Assembly: GCA_019414205.1 (NCBI GenBank)
Contig: DXML01000016.1
Span: 7,818 to 71,817 of the forward strand
Direction of reading: 5' to 3'
From: Collinsella sp.
Lineage (GTDB): Bacteria; Actinomycetota; Coriobacteriia; Coriobacteriales; Coriobacteriaceae
DNA length: 64,000 nt
Of the stretch, positions 49,595 through 64,000 are shown piece by piece. Below the pieces are notes generated by a model. The model was given only the letters and a program-made list of their open reading frames with translations. It was not told the origin of the DNA and ran no database searches. Position 1 is the stretch's first letter. Each line of letters starts with the position of its first letter. Position numbers and translations under genes: made by a program.

Positions 49595-50731
49595 ATGCGT
49601 CTGCCCATGAACACCTCGCTTGCCACGCTCAAGCCTTCTGGCATCCGCCGAATCAACGCACTCGCCGCCCGGCACCCGGGATGCATTGCGCTCGCGCTTG
49701 GCGAGCCCGATTTTCCCACGCCCGATGTGATTAGCGCCGAGGTGGCCGCCGCGCTCGACCGCGGCGACACGCACTATCCGCCCAACAACGGTCGCCCCGC
49801 CCTGCGCGAGGCACTGTCCGAATATATGGGGGACGCGGGCCTTGCGTTTTCGGCCGACGAGGTCATCCTGACTGACGGCGCGACCGAGGCCCTGTCGGCA
49901 ACATTCATGGCTATGCTCAACCCCGGCGACGAGGTCATTATCCCCACGCCGGCTTTTGGCCTGTACGAGAGCATCGTTGTGGCCAACCACGCCAAAGCGG
50001 TCTTTTTGGACACGGAGCCCGCGCAATTCCAGATTGACGAGGACGCGCTTCGTGCCTGCGCGACGCCGGCGACTAAGGCCATCGTTATCTGCTCGCCCAA
50101 CAATCCCACGGGCTGCATCCTCGACGCAGCATCGCTCGACGCCGTGGCGCGCGTGGCAGAGCAGGCGGGCATCTACGTAGTCTGCGACGACGTATACAAC
50201 CGTCTGGTCTATGTGGATGGCTACGAGCGCTTTGCCCAGCGCCACCCGGAGCTGCGCGACCAGACGGTGGTCATCGAGAGCTTCTCCAAGCCCTGGGCCA
50301 TGACCGGCTGGCGCTTGGGCTGGCTCGCAGCGGCAGCCCCCGTCATCGCCGAGATCGCAAAGGCTCACCAATACTTAGTATCGAGTGCTGTCTCCTTCGA
50401 AATGGACGCCGCAGCCCGAGCCCTGACCGTCGACCCAACCCCCATGCTCAAAGTCTACCGAGCCCGCCGCGAACGCGTACTCGCAGCCTTAAACGCCATG
50501 GGCCTCGACGTAGTAGAGCCCGCAGGAGCCTTCTACACTTTCCCGAGCATCAAAAAGTTCGGCCTAACCAGCGAAGACTTCTGCATCAAAGCCATCGAAG
50601 AGGCAAACGTAGCCCTAGTCCCGGGCGACTGCTTCGGCACCGAAGGCCACGTCCGCCTCAGCTATTGCGTTTCCGATAAAGACCTGGACGAAGGCCTCCG
50701 CCGCCTGTCCACCTTCCTTTCAACCTTTTAG
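49595..50731 (+). CDS. PLP-dependent aminotransferase, class I/II
   Basis: Encodes 378 residues from ATG 49595 (GAAAGGA upstream). The fold-type I pattern is complete: L-G-E-P-D-F-P-T-P, Y-P-P-N-N-G-R-P-A-L-R-E-A, C-S-P-N-N-P-T-G and the PLP Lys232 in S-F-S-K-P-W-A-M-T-G-W-R-L-G. The substrate is most likely aspartate or an aromatic amino acid. Codon use changes sharply after about 50380: the last 350 bases are rich in GTA, GCA, CGA and CTA codons that the first part avoids. This suggests a recombined or transferred 3' end. Confidence 0.9.
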   Translation: MRLPMNTSLATLKPSGIRRINALAARHPGCIALALGEPDFPTPDVISAEVAAALDRGDTHYPPNNGRPALREALSEYMGDAGLAFSADEVILTDGATEALSATFMAMLNPGDEVIIPTPAFGLYESIVVANHAKAVFLDTEPAQFQIDEDALRACATPATKAIVICSPNNPTGCILDAASLDAVARVAEQAGIYVVCDDVYNRLVYVDGYERFAQRHPELRDQTVVIESFSKPWAMTGWRLGWLAAAAPVIAEIAKAHQYLVSSAVSFEMDAAARALTVDPTPMLKVYRARRERVLAALNAMGLDVVEPAGAFYTFPSIKKFGLTSEDFCIKAIEEANVALVPGDCFGTEGHVRLSYCVSDKDLDEGLRRLSTFLSTF

Positions 50732-50800
50732 CCCTCAGGGATGCAACACATCAGCCCACCGACCCAAGCATTATGAGTGGGGCACGTCGCTCAACGGACA

Positions 50801-50983
50801 CGAGGATTCGCAGCAAAGTTACCGCAGCTCCGGTCCGAGGGGCCGGGTTGAGATTTTCGTAGATTCCGCACGAGCCGAAGAGCACTTAATGTGCTCTTCG
50901 TGCGAGCCAGGACTTGACCGAGCGAAAATCTCAACCCGGCCCCTCGGACCGGAGCGTATGCAGGGTTTGTGTACGAATCCTCG
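50801..50983. repeat. Long-arm palindromic element A
   Basis: Perfect 32-bp arms at 50828-50859 and 50923-50954 enclose a 63-base centre with the hairpin CGAAGAGCAC-TTAAT-GTGCTCTTCG (50876-50900). Outer 10-bp arms, CGAGGATTCG and its complement, lie at 50801-50810 and 50974-50983. It shares the centre, including TTCCGCACG and AGGACT, with element B at 61790-61951 but has different arms. No frame of note. It lies just upstream of the rplJ promoter. Confidence 0.9.
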
Positions 50984-50989
50984 CGCCCG

Positions 50990-51018
50990 TTGACCGACGC
51001 CGGGGTCCCCGCCATAAT
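50990..51018 (+). promoter_or_regulatory. Promoter of the rplJ-rplL operon
   Basis: TTGACC and CATAAT separated by 17 bases; the L10 leader begins about 30 bases downstream. Confidence 0.6.
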
Positions 51019-51044
51019 ACTTTCGGTTCACGCACGAATCCGCT

Positions 51045-51169
51045 GCCAGAGACAGCCGGTGCAAACGGGCATCGCCCGCGAGCTTAATGGGATATCCCGC
51101 CAGCCGAGGTGGTCGAGTAGATATGTCTTCTCGCCCCCGTCGCTCATGCAGCGCGGGGGCTTTCTTTTT
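51045..51169 (+). promoter_or_regulatory. Ribosomal protein L10 leader with attenuator
   Basis: GACAGCCGGTGCAAACG, then GCTTAAT, then CAGCCGAGGT match the conserved L10-leader blocks bound by the L10-L12 complex. A terminator-type hairpin follows (GCCCCCGTCGC with GCGCGGGGGC, 51133-51160, then TTTCTTTTT). Excess L10-L12 should favour termination. Confidence 0.85.
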
Positions 51170-51234
51170 GGACATGCCCCCGTCACGTCCTTGTGGCGGA
51201 CCGTGCCCGGAAAGAATTCGAGGAGGTGTAATTT

Positions 51235-51756
51235 ATGCCCCAGCAGTACAAAATCGACAAGGTTGCAGAGATCGAGTCCCGTATCGCCGAGAACGCCGGT
51301 CTGTTTGTCGTCAACTACAACGGTCTGACGGTTAAGCAGGCTCAGGAGCTGCGTCATCAGCTTCGCGAGTGCGGCGCCGAGATGAAGGTCTACAAGAACA
51401 ACCTGGTCAAGATCGCTCTCAAGAACCAGGAGCAGCCCGAGCTCGACGAGATCCTCGCCGGCCCCGTCGCTTATGTGTTCTACGAGTCCGAGCCGGTCGA
51501 GGCCGCTAAGGCCCTTAAGGACTTCTCTGCTAAGTCCAAGGGCGTCCTTGAGATCAAGGGCGGTATCTCCGACGGCAAGGCCGTTTCCGCTGATGATGTT
51601 AAGGCTATCGCCGAGCTGCCCACCAAGGATCAGCTTCTCGGCCAGATCGCCGGTCTCATCTCCGGTTTCGCTCGCGACATCGCTGTCTGCGTCAACGGCG
51701 TTTCCTCTGGTCTCGCTCGTTCGATCCAGCAGGTCTCCGAGCAGAAGGCAGCCTAG
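51235..51756 (+). CDS. rplJ: 50S ribosomal protein L10
   Basis: Encodes 173 residues. L10 is the base of the ribosomal stalk, carrying L7/L12 dimers. The N-terminal rRNA-binding part has F-V-V-N-Y-N-G-L-T-V-K-Q-A-Q-E-L-R and K-V-Y-K-N-N-L. The C-terminal helix (about 135-165) binds L12. ATG follows AGGAGG. Regulated through the upstream leader. Confidence 0.96.
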   Translation: MPQQYKIDKVAEIESRIAENAGLFVVNYNGLTVKQAQELRHQLRECGAEMKVYKNNLVKIALKNQEQPELDEILAGPVAYVFYESEPVEAAKALKDFSAKSKGVLEIKGGISDGKAVSADDVKAIAELPTKDQLLGQIAGLISGFARDIAVCVNGVSSGLARSIQQVSEQKAA

Positions 51757-51771
51757 TCGCTGTTTTCACCC

Positions 51772-51814
51772 GCGGCGGCAACGCCGCACCCCTGGCGCAT
51801 TCGCGCCGTGTTTT
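51772..51814 (+). promoter_or_regulatory. Hairpins between rplJ and rplL
   Basis: GCGGCG/CGCCGC (51772-51787) and GGCGC/GCGCC followed by GTGTTTT (51794-51814). They may act as a processing or partial-termination site that sets the L12 to L10 ratio. Confidence 0.4.
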
Positions 51815-51858
51815 AACTGATCTCCGTGCATCCGCACGGAAACCGAAAGGACTTAGAA

Positions 51859-52236
51859 ATGGCTAAGCTTACCACCGATGAGATCATCGATGCTCTTAAG
51901 GAAATGACCCTTCTCGAGGCTTCCGAGCTCGTTAAGGCTATCGAGGACACCTTCGGCGTTTCCGCCGCTGCTCCTGCCGCTGTTGTCGCCGCTCCCGCTG
52001 CTGGCGCTGCTGAGGCCGAGGAGAAGACCGAGTTTGACGTCGTGCTCGAGGGCTTCGGCGACAACAAGATCCAGGTCATCAAGGCCGTCCGTGAGCTCAC
52101 CAACCTTGGCCTGAAGGAGGCCAAGGAGGTCGTCGAGGGCGCTCCCAAGGCTGTTCTCGAGGGTGCCAAGAAGGAGGACGCCGAGGCTGCCAAGGAGAAG
52201 CTCGAGGCTGCTGGCGCTGCTGTCACCCTCAAGTAA
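51859..52236 (+). CDS. rplL: 50S ribosomal protein L7/L12
   Basis: Encodes 125 residues from ATG 51859 (GAAAGGAC upstream). N-terminal dimerisation region, Ala-rich hinge (about 37-52) and C-terminal factor-binding domain with K-I-Q-V-I-K-A-V-R-E-L-T-N-L-G-L-K-E-A-K. Recruits translation GTPases. Confidence 0.97.
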   Translation: MAKLTTDEIIDALKEMTLLEASELVKAIEDTFGVSAAAPAAVVAAPAAGAAEAEEKTEFDVVLEGFGDNKIQVIKAVRELTNLGLKEAKEVVEGAPKAVLEGAKKEDAEAAKEKLEAAGAAVTLK

Positions 52237-52265
52237 TCAGGCTTTCTCGCCAGATTTCTTTGCAG

Positions 52266-52297
52266 ACGGGGTTCGCATTGCGAGCCCCGTTTTTTTG
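52266..52297 (+). terminator. Strong terminator after rplL
   Basis: ACGGGG-tt-CGC pairs with GCG-ag-CCCCGT, followed by seven T. Confidence 0.9.
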
Positions 52298-52425
52298 TTT
52301 TTCGGTCCCTCGGCATCGGTTGCTCAAACTGCCATGTTCTGTGATTTGCGTCGTATCGGGTGCCCTGCCGTTGGGCAATAAAATTGCACCATTCGAGCAA
52401 TAATTTGCGTTGACCTGCTGAAGAA

Positions 52426-52453
52426 TTGTCTCTGCCTTGTAGCGACATATAGT
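52426..52453 (+). promoter_or_regulatory. Candidate galU promoter
   Basis: TTGTCT and TATAGT separated by 16 bases, in an AT-rich stretch about 100 bases before galU. The rest of the 313-base gap shows no gene. Confidence 0.45.
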
Positions 52454-52549
52454 TCCAGCGGTAAGATGCTTGGGTATCGCAATTTGGTCTGCGGCTGTGT
52501 GCCGCACGCATGGGGCGCTTTTGCGCCTGCGAAAGGATCTTTGAATAAC

Positions 52550-53458
52550 ATGAAGGCAATCATCCCCGCCGCCGGTCTTGGCACGCGTTTTCTGCCTGGC
52601 ACCAAGTGCACGCCCAAAGAGATGCTGCCGGTGCTCGACAAGCCCGTCATTCAGTACGTCGTCGAGGAGGCGCTCGAGCCCGAGGAGGTCGACGATGCCA
52701 TCATCGTTACTTCTCCCGGTAAGCCCGAGCTGCTGAGCTACTTCCAGCCCGATCGCTCGCTCGAGAACCTGCTGCGCGAGCGCGGCAAGAACGCCTATGC
52801 CGATGCCGTCGCCCACGCTGGCGGTATGCCGGTCGACTTCCGTTATCAGTACGAGCCCAAGGGCCTCGGCCATGCTATCCGCTCTGCTGCCGACGCCGTG
52901 GCAGGGGAGAACTTCCTGGTTCTTCTGGGCGACTACGTTGTGCCTAACCGCGACATCTGCGACAAGATGCTCGCCGTTTCTAAGGAGCACGGTGGCGCTT
53001 CGGTTATCGCCGTCGCCGCTTGCTCGCCCGAGGAAGTCAGCCGCTACGGCGTTATCGCGGGCGAGCGCGTCGGTTCGCTCGAGGGCGCCGAGGACGTTGC
53101 CGATGCCGAGCCCGGTGCTGTCTGGCGCATCGGCGGTCTGGTTGAGAAGCCCGCTCCCGAGGCGGCTCCGTCCAACCTGTACATCGTCGGCCGCTACCTG
53201 CTGAGCCCGCTGGTCATGGACCTGCTGGCAGATCAGCAGGCCGGCAAGGGCGGCGAGATCCAGCTCACCGACGCCATGGCCCGTTCGCTCGACCGCGAGG
53301 CCATGTATGCAGTCGTCATCGACCCGCTGTCGGGCTACGACACCGGCACTCCCTCTGGCTGGATGGCCACCAACGCCCTCATGGCTGCAAGCGACCCCCG
53401 CTTTGCCGATGCCTTCTGGGACGCCATCGACGAGCGCGGCGGATTGATGCGTAAGTAA
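52550..53458 (+). CDS. galU: UTP-glucose-1-phosphate uridylyltransferase
   Basis: Encodes 302 residues from ATG 52550. It makes UDP-glucose from UTP and glucose 1-phosphate for cell-wall and glycolipid glycans. I-I-P-A-A-G-L-G-T-R-F-L-P (about 4-16) is the nucleotide loop; K-E-M-L-P-V and G-L-G-H-A-I are GalU-specific. Between rplL and rpoB it interrupts the normal ribosomal-RNA polymerase cluster and has its own promoter and terminator. Confidence 0.95.
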   Translation: MKAIIPAAGLGTRFLPGTKCTPKEMLPVLDKPVIQYVVEEALEPEEVDDAIIVTSPGKPELLSYFQPDRSLENLLRERGKNAYADAVAHAGGMPVDFRYQYEPKGLGHAIRSAADAVAGENFLVLLGDYVVPNRDICDKMLAVSKEHGGASVIAVAACSPEEVSRYGVIAGERVGSLEGAEDVADAEPGAVWRIGGLVEKPAPEAAPSNLYIVGRYLLSPLVMDLLADQQAGKGGEIQLTDAMARSLDREAMYAVVIDPLSGYDTGTPSGWMATNALMAASDPRFADAFWDAIDERGGLMRK

Positions 53459-53478
53459 GCCTTCGGGCATCGACATTT

Positions 53479-53512
53479 ACGGGCGCGGACTTCGGTTCGC
53501 GCCCGTTTTTTA
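53479..53512 (+). terminator. Strong terminator after galU
   Basis: ACGGGCGCG pairs with CGCGCCCGT, followed by TTTTTT. The gap up to rpoB (53513-53745) is AT-rich. Confidence 0.9.
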
Positions 53513-53644
53513 TAAGAGCTGCGATTGCTGGCTCCCTGTTCACAGAAAATATATGAACAGATGTTCGATACACATACATCTACCTGCGTGTTTTCCGTCG
53601 AAAATCTTTGCTACTCCAAAAACTCAATCGCGTCAAGGCTTTTC

Positions 53645-53672
53645 TTGCCCAACGGTCGGTACCTGATAAACT
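53645..53672 (+). promoter_or_regulatory. Candidate rpoBC promoter
   Basis: TTGCCC and TAAACT separated by 16 bases, about 75 bases before rpoB. Confidence 0.4.
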
Positions 53673-53745
53673 ATTAGGTTGCGATAACTGGCGAAGCTAT
53701 GCCTCGCCAACCCACCGAGCATTTCCGTGAAGGAGGAAAAACCTG

Positions 53746-57237
<3,492 letters not shown>

Positions 57238-57243
57238 TTGACT

Positions 57244-61719
<4,476 letters not shown>

Positions 61720-61745
61720 TTTCCTAGTACGTTAACCGCCCTTCC

Positions 61746-61782
61746 AAAGACCCGCTTCACAACAGGGAAGCGGGTCTTTTTT
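61746..61782 (+). terminator. Strong terminator after rpoC
   Basis: AAGACCCGCTTC pairs with GAAGCGGGTCTT, followed by TTTT. Confidence 0.92.
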
Positions 61783-61789
61783 GGTGAGG

Positions 61790-61951
61790 AACGTTGCCCC
61801 GACGAGCACGTCGGATTCCCGGAACGGGCGGCCCGCTGTTAAAGTTTGTCGCGAGTTCCGCACGCAAAGGAAAGCACTTAATGTGCTTTCCGTCTTGTGC
61901 AGGACTGTAGAGCAGCAAACTTAAACAGCGGGCCGCCCGTTCCGGGAATCC
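61790..61951. repeat. Long-arm palindromic element B
   Basis: 36-bp arms at 61813-61848 and 61916-61951 match at 35 positions and begin GGATTCCCGGAACGGGCGG. The 67-base centre carries GGAAAGCAC-TTAAT-GTGCTTTCC (61869-61891), and around it TTCCGCACG and AGGACT as in element A. A 33-base left flank with hairpin CCGACGAGCACGTCGG recurs at 63965-63997. The element lies just after the rpoC terminator. Confidence 0.9.
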
Positions 61952-61980
61952 GCCCCCGCGCACAGAAGGGGATTCCTTTT

Positions 61981-62015
61981 GCCAATAAGGGACAGGTTTA
62001 TTTTGGTCGGTTTTT
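61981..62015 (-). repeat. CCAAAATAAACCTGTCCC repeat, copy 2 (inverted)
   Basis: On the minus strand AAAACCGACCAAAATAAACC continues into TGTCCC and TTATTGGC. Related copies are at 29821 and 63927. The remaining bases before the sigma factor show no other feature. Confidence 0.7.
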
Positions 62016-62104
62016 CATGCTTGAATTTGAAACATTTCGCCCGACAAGAGCGTATCTATGGTGAGGGCCTCATCGAGAACCATTAATGTCACCGGGAGGT
62101 GATT

Positions 62105-62623
62105 ATGGAAGAACAAGCTTTTAGACAGGCGGTCGAAGACCACCGGGATGTCGTGTTTCGGATCGCATTGACGTATCTGCGTGATCGCGCTGACGCCGAC
62201 GATGTCGCTCAAGACGTCTTTCTTAAGTTGCTCAAAAGCGACGCGCAATTTGAAAACTGGGAGCATCTTCGTCGATGGCTTATCCGGGTCACGATCAATG
62301 AATGTAAATCTCTCTTTCGAAAGCCGTGGAGGCGCGTGGAGGATATTGAGAATCTGGCCGATTCGCTTTCGACGGCGCAGGAGGAGACCAAGGCGGTCCT
62401 GTCAGACGTTATGCGACTTCCGGAGCGATTCCGTATTCCTATCGTGCTCTATTACTATCTGGGCTTCTCGACTTCAGAAATTGCCGAGTTACTGCATGTG
62501 CCAGCCGCGACCGTTCGAACGCGTTTAGCTCGCGGCAGATCGAAGCTCAAGTTCATCCTAGAGGAGGGCGACCGTGAAATCCAACCAGATCAAGCAGGCC
62601 TTCGAGTCCGTCCAAGCCGATAG
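62105..62623 (+). CDS. ECF-type RNA polymerase sigma factor
   Basis: Encodes 172 residues from ATG 62105 (GGGAGG upstream). Region 2 (about 8-75) holds A-L-T-Y-L-R-D-R-A-D-A-D-D-V-A-Q-D-V-F-L-K, where the core-binding acids are. Region 4 (about 105-155) has L-P-E-R-F-R and G-F-S-T-S-E-I-A-E-L-L-H-V-P-A-A-T-V-R-T-R-L-A-R-G-R interrupted only by family-typical residues. The 3' end overlaps the next gene by 50 bases in another frame. That tight overlap is typical of sigma/anti-sigma pairs. Confidence 0.92.
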   Translation: MEEQAFRQAVEDHRDVVFRIALTYLRDRADADDVAQDVFLKLLKSDAQFENWEHLRRWLIRVTINECKSLFRKPWRRVEDIENLADSLSTAQEETKAVLSDVMRLPERFRIPIVLYYYLGFSTSEIAELLHVPAATVRTRLARGRSKLKFILEEGDREIQPDQAGLRVRPSR

Positions 62624-63650
62624 CGATCTTGCTGACCGTGTTCTTTATGCCGCTGCTGGCGAGCCGCTTCGCCGAAAGGGTCACGCGAAGCCTCTGTATG
62701 TTGCCGTAATCGGATGTCTTGCCGGAGTGCTGGCGACCGGAGGGGTCGCCTACGCTGTTGTCAATTCCAGTTATTTTGCCTCTGCCTGGGGAAACCATGG
62801 CAACGGAGAGTCCGTTACCTGGACAAATGGCGGCTCGTCGGGGACGAAATATACCTACACCAGAGAGTTTGGTGATGGTATCGCGCCCCAAAGCCTGGAG
62901 GGTGCAGTCCAGAAGGTCAATCTGTCCGTCGAGGGCAACGGCTATACGCTCGACATTCATGAGATGGCAATCGACGAGAACGGTTGCGGTGCTGTGACGT
63001 TTACATTGTCCAATCCGAATGGCGTTAACTACTACAAGCCGGCGGCAGAGCTTGGCGAACTTGTTCTCTATGGTGAAGAAGAAGGGGGCGTCAGTACACC
63101 CAGCATGAACTTCGGCGAGGAATGGGCTGATACACGCTGCACCATTGATAAAGACACATCAAGCGACACGGTCATTAACGGCACGATGTACTTTGCATCT
63201 TGGAATCGCGATCGAGATTTACGACATGCGGTCACCTGGAATATCAGTTGGACGGAGGGCAAAGGTGAGGATGCGAAGGTGATCGAGGTATCGACGCCAG
63301 AGTTTAACGTCGGAGCGCACGTCGATACAAAAGAACTCCGCTCCGATGACTCGCCTCTCGAGATCAGTCCGTTTTCCATCCAGACGCACATCGATGATCT
63401 GGGCTATGAAGCAGTTGATCATAAACTGACCGTCACCTACAAGGATGGGTCAGAGCAGATTATCGAAGATGACGACGCAGGGGCGTACAATTTCTATGTT
63501 TCGATGGGACGCAATAGCGGAGAGAACATTTGGGTGCCAACGAAGTTGATTGATGTCGACCAAGTGGTTTCAGTAACGCTCGAAGGCACACGCTGCACTT
63601 CAACAGGGGGCGCCGAAACGTCGGAACCCTTTACCATCGTCTATTCGTAA
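62574..63650 (+). CDS. Membrane-anchored anti-sigma factor candidate (DUF4179-like)
   Basis: Encodes 358 residues from GTG 62574 (GAGGAGG upstream). A cytoplasmic head of about 40 residues is followed by one membrane helix (about 42-63) and a large extracytoplasmic part. That part is rich in Asp, Gly, Thr and aromatic residues and looks all-beta (G-D-G-I-A-P-Q-S-L-E-G-A-V-Q-K-V-N-L-S-V). The order sigma then single-pass protein, with coupled translation, is that of ECF sigma/anti-sigma loci in gut Firmicutes. No zinc HxxxCxxC motif is visible. The signal sensed is unknown. Confidence 0.75.
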   Translation: MKSNQIKQAFESVQADSDLADRVLYAAAGEPLRRKGHAKPLYVAVIGCLAGVLATGGVAYAVVNSSYFASAWGNHGNGESVTWTNGGSSGTKYTYTREFGDGIAPQSLEGAVQKVNLSVEGNGYTLDIHEMAIDENGCGAVTFTLSNPNGVNYYKPAAELGELVLYGEEEGGVSTPSMNFGEEWADTRCTIDKDTSSDTVINGTMYFASWNRDRDLRHAVTWNISWTEGKGEDAKVIEVSTPEFNVGAHVDTKELRSDDSPLEISPFSIQTHIDDLGYEAVDHKLTVTYKDGSEQIIEDDDAGAYNFYVSMGRNSGENIWVPTKLIDVDQVVSVTLEGTRCTSTGGAETSEPFTIVYS

Positions 63651-63657
63651 GATTTGG

Positions 63658-63690
63658 GGCCGCTTTCTACTAGGGGAAGCGGCCTTCTTT
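63658..63690 (+). terminator. Terminator after the anti-sigma gene
   Basis: GGCCGCTT pairs with AAGCGGCC across 11 bases, followed by TTCTTT. Confidence 0.8.
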
Positions 63691-63734
63691 GCGGTAAATG
63701 GGCGGTTAGACCGCACGATATTCGCCTGCATTCC

Positions 63735-63857
63735 TGAAGTATGCGGCAAAATCTTGATGGGTCGACCACACCGTATATGCTCAAGCGCTCTACCTGCGGG
63801 TTTATTATCGCAAAACCCCGGTGCGCTCGGCGGGTCCAGAATTTGCCGCATACTTCC
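63735..63857. repeat. Long inverted repeat D
   Basis: Arms from GAAGTATGCGGCAAA (left) and TTTGCCGCATACTTC (right) extend with mismatches to about 27 bp. The centre forms an inner stem (GCGC, ACC and GGGTTT against AAACCC, GGT and GCGC). No T-run and no open frame. Confidence 0.7.
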
Positions 63858-63926
63858 GAAAGCGCCGCCGATTTCCATGCGACAGGTGAGAGCAGATCAC
63901 CGTTGGAGCGCGACGTTTCCCCAGAT

Positions 63927-63964
63927 AAAACCGACCAAAATAAACCTGTCCCTTTTTGGCAGGT
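63927..63964 (+). repeat. CCAAAATAAACCTGTCCC repeat, copy 3
   Basis: ACC-ga-CCAAAA pairs with TTTTTGG-ca-GGT around TAAACCTGTCCC. Confidence 0.7.
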
Positions 63965-64000
63965 AACGTTGCCCCGACGAGCGCGTCGGATTCCCGGCCC
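63965..64000. repeat. Left end of a further long-arm element (cut by window end)
   Basis: Thirty-two of 33 bases match the left flank of element B (61790-61822), ending GGATTCCCGG. The sequence then diverges (CCC) and leaves the window. Confidence 0.75.

Overview
The window is a stretch of high-GC chromosome from a Gram-positive anaerobe. The best match is the actinobacterial class Coriobacteriia, most likely a Collinsella-like gut bacterium. That is inferred from strong G/C-ending codon bias, a FeoA-FeoB fusion, a cytosolic BMP-type sensor, PTS sugar uptake, the non-mevalonate isoprenoid genes, and a lysyl-tRNA synthetase with a C-terminal tRNA-binding domain. No database search was possible, so the genus is an inference.

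Layout. Positions 1-4574 hold the tail of dtd, a Veg-family protein, ispE, tRNA-Pro, tatA, greA and lysS. Positions 4895-12000 hold a ThrE-type exporter, a DUF2798-type membrane protein, clpC and pepD. Positions 12109-14745 (minus strand) hold a hipBA module with a striking palindromic operator candidate, and mntP behind a yybP-ykoY (manganese) riboswitch. Positions 14902-20419 form a plus-strand block: disA-ispD-ispF-cysS, then rlmB and a NYN-domain nuclease gene. Positions 20420-21673 are about 1.2 kb without a believable protein gene. This stretch contains tRNA-Thr, a duplicated tRNA 3' end, a three-unit array of 80-bp-period hairpins and a nested cluster of inverted motifs. Positions 21674-26131 carry tRNA-Tyr/Thr/Met, tuf, rpmG, tRNA-Trp, secE, nusG, rplK and rplA.

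Positions 26181-36112 are mostly minus strand: a metallophosphoesterase, a ParB-like/BMP sensor fusion, a MscS channel, a TrpXYZ-like ABC transporter (ATPase, permease, lipoprotein), a WYL-type regulator, asnS and a glucose-type PTS IIA. Positions 36357-50731 are an accessory and metabolic region: an esterase, feoAB, a PTS IIC-IIB transporter with an RpiR regulator and a GH4 glycosidase, a membrane protein of unknown function, an MFS exporter, a GH13 amylase, a DNA-deoxyinosine glycosylase, an unknown protein and an aminotransferase. Positions 50990-61782 return to core functions: an L10 leader, rplJ, rplL, galU, rpoB and rpoC. The usual secE-nusG-rplKAJL-rpoBC cluster is therefore split by about 25 kb between rplA and rplJ. 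The window ends with an ECF sigma factor overlapping a membrane-anchored anti-sigma candidate.

The most unusual content is non-coding. Two full elements and one truncated copy with very long matching arms (32 of 32 and 35 of 36 bp) share a core built on GCACTTAATGTGC (50801-50983, 61790-61951, 63965-64000). Two 67-bp palindromes, two 40-bp palindromes and three copies of a TGTCCC-containing motif form further dispersed families that sit mainly beside gene ends. These repeats, the 80-bp hairpin array and the ParB-like/BMP fusion are the main candidates for something undescribed.
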